Source: Plecoglossus altivelis
Lineage: Eukaryota > Chordata > Actinopteri > Osmeriformes > Plecoglossidae
Assembly: GCA_036571765.1 (NCBI GenBank)
Contig: BROE01000024.1
Location: forward strand, 1,291,189-1,355,188
Length of the DNA stretch: 64,000 bases
Direction: 5' to 3'
Positions 47,851-59,820 of this stretch are shown piece after piece. The position numbers were made by a program, and so were the translations under genes. The notes beneath the pieces are model-generated. The model worked only from the letters and a program-made list of their open reading frames with translations. It was not told the origin of the DNA and ran no database searches. How positions within the stretch are numbered: position 1 is the stretch's first letter; every line of letters begins with the position of its first letter.

Positions 47851-48639
47851 CGGTTCTAGAAAGGCCCATTATGACAAGGGGTGAAATGTGAGGGGCGCAA
47901 TCGACTACCTGTGGATCAATGAGCATGTCTGAGTCAGGAGCTTGATACATGTGTTAAAATTGATGCCTAAGCAGAAATAATGTGACATATCAAGGTTCCA
48001 GGACTATTGCAATCATAGGGCTTCTTCCATTTATTTATGTATGTTTTTGAGGAGAAATTGGGGGAAACCATTTTAAGTTGAAATTGTATTCTTAAATCAC
48101 AAAGAAACTTCATAAGGTTGAAACTAAGACTGATATATTAAGTGTCACTTTGTGTGATAATTGTAGGATTCATTGGCTTCTTCACATTGCCAGGTTTTTT
48201 ACTAACCAGCATGGGGGGTAAATATTTATGTGAGATAACCAAAATTATGCTTATGACATCACATGAAGAAAACCGTCTCCATGTTGCTAGAGAACAAAGA
48301 GTAAAATCACACAAATACTACTATACTGACATACAAACACACACAGCTACTGCGCCGTCCCCTCTGCAATGATGGAAGGTTTGAATAAAAAGGTCATCCT
48401 CACTATGATGAAAGAAGGTTATCTTTACCTGTTTGAGCATGATGAAAGGATCCCTCTCCACCTCTACTTATTAACCTTTGATGACTACTTCCAATTGTCT
48501 TCATGATGCTATTCAATCATGTACCCTGCATACACATTCTTGAGAAACTACACAATGTACACTAATTCACATTTACACATTTACAAACATAAATGGAACT
48601 TCCCTCATTCCATGTTTGTATGTGTGAGTAATTCTGGGT
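47851..48639. other. Non-coding stretch, nothing recognised
   Basis: No gene. A short CA-rich patch lies near 48330-48350. Confidence 0.5.
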
Positions 48640-48840
48640 TCCTGGATCCAGGGTGTCAGCATTCTTGTATGTGTTTGCATCTGCATGGTCCAAAAGCAGG
48701 GCAGGCGTCCTTTCCCGGCGTCAGGCCAATGTAGCGTCAGTGTGTCAGAGAGGCAGCGGGGGCTGTGGCACACATGCAGGCTTCCCATCAGCGCAAGCAG
48801 ACCGCTGAGTCAGGCAGACAGCACCGGGGCACACTCCAAA
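48640..48840. promoter_or_regulatory. Candidate regulatory island with MARE/AP-1 motif
   Basis: GC-balanced. A perfect 12-bp palindrome CCTGGATCCAGG (48641-48652) and GCTGAGTCAGGCA (48804-48816) are seen. The latter contains the AP-1 core TGAGTCA and closely fits a MAF recognition element. Confidence 0.35.
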
Positions 48841-51800
48841 CTTACTTAGCGTAATTAAAGTTGAGAAAGGTTAAAGTTTGACAGTGAGATGAGGTGAAGG
48901 GCTGTTCTCCCGGGCTAGGGGACAGACTAGGGCACCTCGTCAAAGCGGCTAACCAGTGGGAACCATCGACCCTCCTGATAAGTAAGGGAGACATGGTGGA
49001 AAGCACAGATGCGCAACCAGTACCATGATTAGGTGTAAGGACTTGAAACGAGGGGACAATGGCATGCGCATGCAATTAAATTGTTCAACCTTATGTGACA
49101 TTCGCCTTTTTCACTTATCTGGGCACATCTATACCGAAAGAAAAAAATAATAAACACCGAGATATATCTGGAAAGCTGTCTTGAACACGTCAGAGTAAAA
49201 TCTACAGAATGAACGTCAATGAAGCTTGTGAGGTAGGAATGGGAATTCATAAATAAATGCGAGGTATGCATCTGATACCTCGTCAGACACTTGCAGATAC
49301 TGTTCAGATTTAGAGAGGAAAGCTACCAAAGGTTCTAGTCAAGTCAGTCAATATCTTAATGGCAATTGAAATCAATTTAGTTCATTTAGTACATTAATTA
49401 CAAGGCTGTGTGTATGTATACTGTATATATGTATCATATTATATAATTTTCCTTTTTCATAGTGATATGACACAGACTTCCATGTGGAAAGATAAGTGAG
49501 TGCAGATTCATGCAAATTTACGGACAAAACTCAGGCTCTTACCTTCCACGTACACTCTCTCTTACACGCACAAACAAATACACACAGGGACACATACAGA
49601 GACAGAGAGAGAGAGCAGAGAAGCACTTAGAACAATCCCCTCTATAAAGGCCAGGGGCAGAGGGCTTTCAGGTTGAAGAGATGGAACACATGTCTGGGGC
49701 TTTGTGGATGTCAGTAATTGATACAGTCCCATACAGGAAGACCACCGGGTTTTGTTGATGTGTCAGTTGCACACTCTCTTTTTTGGCCCCAGAGAAACAC
49801 CACACGCTGGAGATGATAGTTCCTCTTTGTCCATGTTCACAAGGACTCCTTTTACCCTCAATTGCGTTCACGAACAAGCGTTGCCAGCTGTCATGAAAAA
49901 ATGACTGAATTTCTTTACAAATGAATTTATGGGATCTGTATGCGATTGCTTTTTCTTCAGCCCCTGTCCCCTCTCTCCTACCAACCCGTCATAATTATGT
50001 AAGGCTCCAGGCCACAATTTACATCAACAGACAAAAATACAAATAAACAATTGGTTCCTCTAGATCGTGTGTATACATGGGTTAGAATACCATACTTTAT
50101 CATTAATATGATGCATTTTATGTAAACATTTTATGCAGATGGTCATACCTGTCCAAATATGAGCTATGCAAATGGCCACTCTTGATCACCTAACCATAAT
50201 GTGATGTATTGAATTTTGATTACTGTAGGGATTAGATATTTACCTGTTTTAGGTGGACCACATCATAAAACTTGAATTTTTTAATTTGCTTTGGCCTTCT
50301 TTGAATCCTTACCATGACTTCTGGATCATTTCTATGGAACCCATAGTGACACTGGTAGTGCCAGCCAACTATACTTGAAATAGCAAATACATTCATGGTC
50401 AGAGTACAAAATGTTATATTGAGTGTTAATTTACATATCCATTAGAGAAATGATGAAGAAGTGTACGGGTTAATTGCTTGGCATTTCCTATCAGGTACTC
50501 TACATCGCCAGTATGTTTGGCTGATTTGCAGCCTCATTCCTTTAAAACAAAGAGGGTGTGGAAAGTATTTTCTTTATGTACTTCACTTTCAACCTTGTCT
50601 TGATAGCTAATCCGGTCCAGATTAAAAAGCACTCCAGTTTTCATGACGGAATAGTGCATCAATGTAAAGCTGCTAAATCTCTGGTTCACAACCGCACCAA
50701 ATCCTATTAAGATCACCTTCAGTTTAACATTTGAATTGTTCTGAAATGCAAAACACTCAGATGCATTGGAACACAATTTATTGAGAGTAAGGTGCTCCAT
50801 GTTAGACAGATACAGCACTGTATGCAAAACGTAGGCAAGTCATTTTGAGAACATCCGTCAAAAAGAACCTCAAAACCAATTAGTCGCAAACCGGGAGTTG
50901 TGGGTTGCTCCCTTAGGTGCTGAACTGGACTAGTGTTGGTGGAGTTGTCAAAGGGCCCCTTCACAAGAAATGTCACCTTGGAAGGGCTTGACTGATTAGG
51001 AAATATCCCTGCATGCTCTCATGTAAGCAACATTTGCAAAGACCATTTCCATGTGTTGATCTCCCTGTAGTTTTCTTCCTCCGCGTCACTTTTCTCTTTC
51101 CACTGCCAACTTTCATCTCTGAACGCGGCGATTCCATGCTGAAAGAGCCTCCTGCAACAACAACCTTGATGGTTGTGGCAGGCATCGGCTTTCCAGCGCA
51201 AAGCCACTTACCCAAGAGGGTGACCCCCTGGTGAATACTGTGATGCTTAAATTGCCCTCACCTCCACCATAGCAACCACAAGGAGGCAATGAGGAATAGT
51301 TTTGTCTTCCAAAGAGATGCGTTGTCATTCATCATCATAACACCCTGTCCCACAAAAATGACCTCAGAAAACTGTCCTCTTGTCCTGTAATAAGAGGTTA
51401 CTAGGCCATTGATATTGAATGCTTGGTCGATGTTGGCGAGTTGGAAAAAGGTCATTTCCAATTAAACCAGCAATTATAATGAAAATATATAGTAGTGAAT
51501 AAGAGTGTTCCAAAGTACTGCACCATAATTATTAGGTCTTTTAAATTAAGATGAATTTATGGAATGGAGATTAAATTATATCAAGTTCATCACACAATGG
51601 TTTTATTAGGGTTTCATATTGATGTTGTCTATTTTGGCAACTGAATGTTGATTGGGTAAAACTAATGAGTCTTTTTTGACTAATTACATAGCAAGACAAT
51701 CTGAAATGACACCAGTCATAAGAGGCTGAGTAAAAAGGTTATGGCATTTTTAAAGCATAAATGACCACTTCAGAGAACATAAAAGAGCATGCCAATTCAC

Positions 51801-54731
51801 TCACATGGCTTTGGGGACTTCTGACATCCTTTTGATGTAGCTTTCTAGCAAAGCCTTCTTGTCTCCTCATACACATATGGATTGAAAGATTAAACATACC
51901 CACTCACTTTAAAATCCCCCTGGCCCATTTCTCTCCCAAGACACAGTTTTATTTCTGTAAAATTACACACTTCATCGCATATGCAATGCAAAAACCAAGG
52001 CACCTTGTACAATTCAATGGCTGCCAAACAATGTCAAAATGATATAATATCTGGTACTGTTAAAAATAAATGGAAAAACTCAGGGGATTTGAAAACCAAT
52101 GGGCCTTTGTAATTGAACAATAATCACATTAGTAGATTATCTGCACTGTATTTTGGTGCAGTGTGGAAGATTCTGGGGGAAAGGGGGTGGTAAAAAGAGA
52201 AACCTAGACACGGATATTATGATGAAAAGCCTAGGGTGCAGTCTGTGAGGCATAAAAGCTCTGTAAGCATACATAAGGATCAGCTCTTTCTTTGTACAAT
52301 TTCTGATTCATGGGTTTCAAGAGATGCTAAAAGCTGATCCTGGATCACCCTTTTTAAAACGAGCATGTGTTGACACAAACAGCACAGTGGTCAGCCATCT
52401 GTTTTAAAGATAACGTGATCAAAGGGCATAGCCAAACGTATAAGGGCCCTTTTCTCTTGTCCTCTTCTTCCCTCTCTCTCTTTTTTTTGAAGGAAAGAGT
52501 GCAAAGAATGCGAAGCGGTTTCCAGGGGATACGAATGAAAAGCTTTTGGAAATGCAGGGAGGAATTGAGCTGAAGGGGGCAGGTTCTGAGAGAAATTCCC
52601 CTGTAGCTGTGGGACCCATGCAAGGCATCACCGGGGTTCGTCTTATCACACAAAAGAAGGAAGAGACATGGCAATATTCAGCCAAAGGGTACTTCCAGCC
52701 TTCCCTTAATGAGTGTTGTTTATTAATAAAAACTGACAGACACACACTGGCGCCTTTGGAAGACCTTTGAGCCCCACAGGGTCTCTCCAAAAATGTCACT
52801 GAGATGATTGTGCTGTTTCACACCTAAAAGGATTTAACAAAGGTTTTATTAGCATCCCTTAGAAATGAAATATGAAAATAAACTTTTGAAAAATAGCTTA
52901 TTGATTTCCAAACCCTTTGAAGCTAGCAACTTGCCATTGTTGTGTAACTCATTTCAGGGCACGAGTTAAGAATTATCTGGTATTTTAACCACAGAAAGAG
53001 ACATCTACCAATAGAAGGCTGTGGAAAACTACTGAAACGCCCACGTCAATGTCACATTTAATGACTTAAAATTAGTTAGGATGCAAGAAGTGTAAAAAGA
53101 ACAGTATTTTAAAGAAATCCATGAAGCTGCAAGTCTTTGTGTGTTGACTGTGTGCTTCTCTGTAAATAGAAACATGTGACTCATCATCTTGTTGTCACAA
53201 ACATATTTCTATAATTGTTGTTTCATTTTCCATTTGACATTGTTCAACAAGAAAAAATTAGAGTCAACAACATCAAAACATGTTTTCAAGACTCTTAACT
53301 AATTTTTCTTACCGGAAAACATCCAAGTATTGCAGCAAGGGCATAGCTAAGGCCAGTGCCGCTTGATTTCAGTGAGCATAGCATAAGACTGGACAGAAGC
53401 TAGTTCCCTGGCAAACAGTCTGTGGCAGACTCTCTTCTCTTCTTCTCACTCCACCCAGCCACAACAGCAGGAGTCTGCCTGCATCTTGACCTTCTCATAC
53501 ACAAAGGATTAGAGAATAGAGAGCCGTCTCAGAGAACACACTCCAGCCTGAAGGCCATCCTCTTTCTATGCATCTTTTCTTGCTGTAAATCACCCCTCCT
53601 CCCAAAACACCACTCTTTTTCTATCTCTCACACTCAAACACCTCTTCTTTCAAAAATAAATCATGTTAACATCGATTAGTAGAGAAAATGAACGTGAGAA
53701 TTCTGATGATTGGTAGCTTGGATTTTTTAGGTGTTGGATGTCAGGGTTGAACGTTGGGCAGACATGTAAGGCATGTAATTGTCCATTATTTTAATTTATC
53801 ATCCTGCCCAAGCTATCTCACATCTTACTTGCAGGCTTTAATGCATCTCACTGGTGGACACATGACAGGAGTCAACTCTTGAAAGGTTGGCTTTCTTAAC
53901 TACTGCTAGAGTTGTGTTGTTTTTTTCTTTCTTTTTTCTCCCACTTGACCTCACTCTGGTGAAATGGCGAGCCCATTAGAGATTGAGTAGCCAGTAAGGT
54001 TCAGATTGTTCTATAGTGCTGTGATTGCATGAGATGACCTGAGAAAGAGCTCGTTGGTAACCTTAGCGACCGCTCTAACCATGTTCCAACTTTCACTTAG
54101 GCAGCGAGGCTGATACTAGAGGTGAAAGCATAAATGTTTACAACATATATCAAGCCCCCCCCCCTTCGCAACATCCCCGAAGAAGAAAATACCGTAACCA
54201 AATAATTAAACACAGGATGTAATTGGCAGCTTGTGACACCCTCATTATTGGTATGTTGATCAATCTTCCCTGGTTGCCCATATTAAATCCGACAAGTCAC
54301 GTAGCGATTAAAAATCGGAATGCTGCAACAACAGTGTAAGCATTAGGATCAGTGACTGCCTTAACTCCCAGTGACAAGGAAAGCCTGGCCAACGACTCCT
54401 TTCCAGTCAGTGGGGAATCTTCAGCCTGGCTGCTTTCTGCCGATTCAAAGTGACAGCTTCTGAAAGTGTAAGAGAGAGGGAGAGAGAGAGGCCGCAGGTC
54501 CAGCAAGAGCCTGCCAAGGCGAGGTGGGGTTTTCCCCCCACTTTTTCCCCTTTGCGTGTAGAAGAGAAGGTTCTTTGGCAAACTAACCTCACAGAAAATC
54601 TACTGTTCGAAGTCCACCAATCTCGGTTGGAAAACGAGGATGCTATTGCCATATGCTGTTTACTCTGTCTGTGCATTAACAAATACTTACGTTGACAGTT
54701 GGAAACATTCAGAGCCCGTTTCATAGCAAGG
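48841..54731. other. About 5.9 kb of non-coding DNA with simple repeats
   Basis: It holds a CA/GA tract (about 49566-49618), C10 (54155-54164) and a GA tract (54471-54490). Complex patches at 51000-51260 and 52419-52800 have frames up to 126 codons, but no family resemblance. No gene. Confidence 0.5.
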
Positions 54732-54818
54732 TTCTCTTTGGTAATCAACCAAATTATTTTCAGTCCCCACATAACCGCATATGTGGTTATGTGGGGACTG
54801 GTTGATTGCCAAAGAGAA
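54732..54818. repeat. Long near-perfect foldback (38-bp arms)
   Basis: 54761-54780 pairs with 54781-54800 at 19 of 20 positions with no spacer. 54732-54749 pairs with 54801-54818 at 17 of 18. An 11-base unpaired segment (54750-54760) is present in the left arm only. The centre is CCGCATATGTGG. In RNA this would be a long hairpin. No flanking terminal inverted repeat or obvious target-site duplication is seen. Confidence 0.9.
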
Positions 54819-57800
54819 GGACTCAAATCAACAATCTCTGAAGATAACATTGCAGTCAATGATGGGTTTCAATTCAAATGCGTTTGGTTTCTGCTCCGTT
54901 TTAATCAACCCCAGAAAAAATGATTCACAGCATCTAATAACCCCAAGAAATTTGAGATACATATGTACAGAACCTTCTCACAATCACAAAAGTTGATCAT
55001 GTTATTTGACAAAGGTAAAAAAGTATTGGTGTCAGTATGCGTTCACCGAGACTCCGATGGGTAGTTCTTCGGCTCGAGCTACGGCTCTTGGAAGAAAAAC
55101 TAATGGTTGAGATCCCATATGGACTGGTGGAGATGGCAGGAGGTGACAGGGTGATGGCACAATATGAGCCAGCCATGCTTTGGCCTGCCAATATCACCAC
55201 CCTGCCTGGTGGGCACTGGGAACTACTGAGAAGCCACAGCCAAGAACAGAGGCTCAGAGACAGACCTTTGTTAGCAGTTGGTTGCAGTTTACAAAGCTAT
55301 TCGTAGATCAAAATGTGCTTAGTCATTTTTGTCGTTGCTGCTAGTTAAACATTGCAAAGCGAAATTTTAAAGACTTCAAATATTAACCAAAATATTGATC
55401 CACTTTTAAACCAAGAAACAGGTTACCAGTTAGCAAGGATTCATTTTGTTATATAGTTTTGAAAGATTCTTTCGACTGTAAATCACCCATTCGACATCTT
55501 AAAAACACAAAAATTGAAAAACATAAAATAATTTATGCGAAATATAATGCTAGTCTAGAACATACACACATACAATTTTACGGAGCCAATCTTTTCGTAG
55601 AGAAAGTTCACACTTGGATTATTTTAAATCTTTTAAGAGGTCTGAACTGCAATTTTTGTTTATTTACAATTCCTTATCATGTGCAGAGCAAGACATTAGG
55701 GACAATGTTTTTACTGGCAACGGAGATTACTGTCCATACCTGGAAGATGCTTGCATGTATCTGTAACATATACATCAAATGACGAAACCTATGACCATAG
55801 AATAAGTATATTAGAACATTCACATTACAAAATCTGAAGCATTTGTCACTCTGGGCCTTCACACTACCTTCATTAAAAAGACTAAATCATGGTTTAGTAG
55901 TCATTGAACATTAAATGGAAGCGACCTCAAAAAATGGTACTCAGACATGTAGATGCAATGTGAGTTTTATGAAGGATATGGACTTTCAACTACATAACAA
56001 AATCAGACACAGATCAGAAAAATACATGTAATCCAAGCCTGACATAGTAGATCTTCATACATACCAAATACTTCATAGATACATCAATCATAGTCCGTCC
56101 AAACAAATCCTGCAAACAGCTATATACCAATAGCTTCACAGTAAGTATTTGACCAACAAATATTTTGAGTGGCATGAGTTTGACTGGATCATCTTAGCGT
56201 TTAAGAGTGACACTTTGCAGTCTTTCCATTCTCCGTGTCAAAGTTCTTAATTATATTTTGGCAGGGCTTACGATATCATTAAATTTATGAGTTTAATTTG
56301 GGTGCTTGAAAGACAGCTCAGTGTCAGTCATTCGTCTATTGATGGATATAATATATTTTATGCCCTCTAATCCCTGTGATTTTATTTTCATTTTCTGCGC
56401 CAACACCCAAATCACACATACCCCTCATAAATGGGAAATGGGAAATGTGACTGCAAAGGGGAAAGTTGGGCTTCCCCATTTTAACAAACAAATATAGAAA
56501 GGTCGTGCAAATCACGAAGAAAACAGTTGTTGAGTATTAACAACATGTTATGACCAAACAGGGACTTGGTTTAAAGTTGTACACATTGTAAACTTTTCTT
56601 TAATCCAGTTATGTAGTCCATTATAGGGAAATGAACAAAGGACATATTGTAGATTGCAATTAAAAGAATAAACCTGCTCCGCCAACATCTGTCTGATCAT
56701 ATTAAGAGCATTTCCAGAAGTTTAAAAGTGAGGAACTGAATGAGATTAAAGGATTGAAACCACCGGGCCAAACTGAGTTGTTATATATATGAACACAGTA
56801 AATTGGGCCACCTGATATCGACACTGACCATTGATTTTCTACTCACTAGTATGACTTTAAACTATATGATTTCCTTCATTTGACTTTAAATCCATAAAGG
56901 TTGATGTTTTAACAGTTACTGCAAGATAGATCTTTTATGATTTTTTGGTATTATCTTGTGTGTGCATCATTCCAGTGTGTTTTAATTGTATGCTTTGTTG
57001 CTCATGTTCCTTAAATCAAGGAATTTCTCAATATGTTTATTTTTCATACATAAAAGCAGTCCATACCCATTTGAATGGGTAAAATGTATATTAAAACAGC
57101 TCTTCTCTGCTGCGTCAGGTTACGGTTAATGTACAGCATTTGTATTCCAGTGTTTTGAATAAGAGCTTGAATCTTTGAGAGGTCAGTTGGAAATAAAGGT
57201 TTCTAACTGGTTTTCAACCTGTACTGCAGGGACAAGGGTTAGTCAAACTAGAATACATTGCACTTACCTTGTTTAGAATCTGGAAATATTATAAGAGATT
57301 ATAAAATGAATACTTGTTTAGGGCACAGTCTGTTTGTGTCCATAGAACTCTACTATTCATCGTTTCATTTTCATTTTATACATTTCCTGTTGTACAAACA
57401 CATGACAAGTATGGTCATTTGGCTGTGTAGATCTTGTTCTTGACATGGAAATGACTGCTAGGCATTGTACACAACTGCCCATACTCAATCTGCTTCACAA
57501 TCACAAATACTACATTTTCATTCACAGGAATATTCTTTTTCCAAACCTACTTTTTTCTCCCCTGGGAAAGGTACAAAGGTACCACATACAGTATAAGCCT
57601 GCTGAGTACATCTATGATATTCAGATGCAATATAATCCCTAGTTTGAAGAAGATTCCTGTGCCTATTTAACAATTCTACTATGGACCCAGTATCCAGTAT
57701 GGAAAATAGTTGCCTACTGTTTTGGAGTTATGGACGAATCCCATTTCTACAAGAGCATCCCTATTGCCTGGTACTAAAGACAACCTTTATAATCCTATAA

Positions 57801-57859
57801 ACAGAACAGAAAGCACAAAGAGGAACCGAGGAACACGTAAATGTTTTTTTTTCTTACAT
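54819..57859. other. Non-coding stretch, nothing named
   Basis: A patch at 55020-55310 is GC-balanced with an 89-codon plus frame (55037-55306) of no recognisable family. It may be a further regulatory island. TACCCATT-TG-AATGGGTA near 57064-57081 is a small palindrome. Confidence 0.5.
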
Positions 57860-58040
57860 CCACCCACATTAATGAAATTCATTTGAAACAGTTAGCGCTA
57901 ATCCACCCAAATTGAAATATGTAATCTGCATAAGCAGCTGAATATAAGTAAAATGACAACTTCATTAGCATAAGCATAACTGCATCATAAAAATCATATT
58001 AAAAATTGCCCCACAAATTGCCATATTAGTTTCTTTATGA
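57860..58040. promoter_or_regulatory. Candidate conserved non-coding element
   Basis: CACATTAATGAAATTCATTTG, AGCGCTAATCC, GTAATCTGCATAAGCAG and TTCATTAGCATAAGC lie close together (roughly 57866-57975). It is repeat-free and has no frame. ATTAGCATAA and GCATAAGC are POU/homeodomain-like words. Confidence 0.35.
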
Positions 58041-59549
58041 AGTAGTTTCTACATGCAGTAATAGAATATTTGCTTTACCCTCTAGTGCATATTAAACTCA
58101 CTTATCTTCTTGTGTAAACTTTCATGCAGCCACTCTCAGTTCATGGAAGAAATGGCAAAATGCAATTTAGTCCTACATGAGACATAGCTATAACACCCAA
58201 ACTTTACTTCTTTGGTTAAGTTAAAATATCTTTAACTCAAATACATGCATCATGGAATTGGATACTTGACCTTAACCTCAACCACCAAAAGATTATGACA
58301 AGGCGTCATGTTTATTTGGTGTGTGGAACTTAGAATGTTATTCTCTGATGCACTGCAACAAATCAAACAACAAAGATACGCTAAGCACAATTGTATCCAA
58401 TTCTAACTGAATCTTTAAATTGAATCTGAAAGTGTTCTTAGTTAAATTTGACCACTGGTCTAAGAAGTACCTTATCTTAATGCGCTAAGAATGTAACGGT
58501 TGGAGGGTAAAGGGGCGTATTACAAAACATTCTGACTTAACGGATAGTTCAGACTTGGATGGATGTACTGGGGCACCTTCTGAACGCCAATAAGTGAATG
58601 ATAAATGTTTTAACCCTGATTAGAAATATTGCTATTTTTCACCCCTGTCAGTGGAATAAAGGAATCAGCAACACTGGACTAGTTACTGCCTTTTTCATAA
58701 TTGAGAGTAGAGCTCCTAGCTGTGCCCCACAGCTTATCATTAATCAAGCTGAATGAAGCAGAGGCAATGTGACAGCCTCGGACAGCACAGGATGAGAAAA
58801 GTGTTTTTCAGGTAGCCAGGCAAACCTTTTAAGTCATTTATCCACAACTCGAGTACTTAATTGTTTTTTTCTTCCTCTCATTATTTAATTATTTCTAACC
58901 TTATTTCCCCATTGTGTAGCATATAACAGTATAGAGTCATGTTGGTGTTTGTGGTATGTTAAGGTAGTTGAATACTAAGCAGTCCATGTGTGTTTACTGA
59001 AGTATACTTGTCCTTGAAGTACACTAGTCCTTGTGAGGACATTTGCTTGCAGCACAATAACATGGCACTACATCCCAACATAACCAATAGACATACCCAT
59101 ACCTATACCTCATTCCATGCAATAGATTTGGCTGGGCCGATCAAATTGATATCCTGATTATTATTTTATGCATCATCTGTTTAAAATATAATGACCTTTG
59201 AAACAAATGCCTATTTGAATCTACCGTTTACAGATGTCTATGCGAACTATTCACAGGTCACTATATTAGCTCCAGTACCACTACTGTTACTGTTGGACAG
59301 GTTCACGTTGTTTTAAACTACCACCTTCTGTGTTGTACTGTGGTACCAATTCCATCACCAATCAAATCCCCACAGCAACACCAAAAAGAAAGTTAAAAAG
59401 CAATTATAATGTACTATGTGATCACAATTTGATTACCAAAGCTGACTTGCAGACATGGATAAAGAAACGAGCAATCAATGAAAGCTCTTTCTCTTGTCAA
59501 AAGATGTATCTCAAATAGGTTGTCATTAAAAATGAATGGTTGGAATGGA
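58041..59549. other. Non-coding stretch, nothing recognised
   Basis: No gene or named repeat. Confidence 0.5.
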
Positions 59550-59820
59550 AGAATGGCAAAGCCCATTATTAGTGCACGACAAGTTAATCAATTATGTCTC
59601 CTAATTGGTTTTGGGCAGGTTCAGGCTGAACATCTAAGTCACAGTGGTCACTAGAGTAGAAAGGCCTGAGCGCATACTCTTTCCTTTTCTATTATGAACC
59701 AGCATGTCCTCTGTCACCTGGAATTACTATGCTCTTTATTGATTAATGGCCCTAATTTGTTAGAGAGAAGAGAAGTTAAATGTACAATTAATCAATTTTT
59801 GCCATCAAATTAGGAAGATC
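59550..59820. promoter_or_regulatory. Candidate conserved non-coding element with HOX/PBX-type sites
   Basis: TGATTAAT (59740-59747), CAATTAATCAATT (59785-59797), GTTAATCAATTA (near 59583) and CTAATTGG (near 59601). Dense AT-core homeodomain words in repeat-free sequence. Confidence 0.4.

Noticed and set aside
52354..52799. Overlapping 106- and 126-codon minus frames and a 74-codon plus frame
   Set aside because: Mutual overlap in several frames, a pyrimidine-rich low-complexity part and no protein family recognised.
54407..54859. 150-codon minus frame
   Set aside because: It runs through a GA microsatellite and the foldback. Its repeated 'MWGL' words come from the two hairpin arms.
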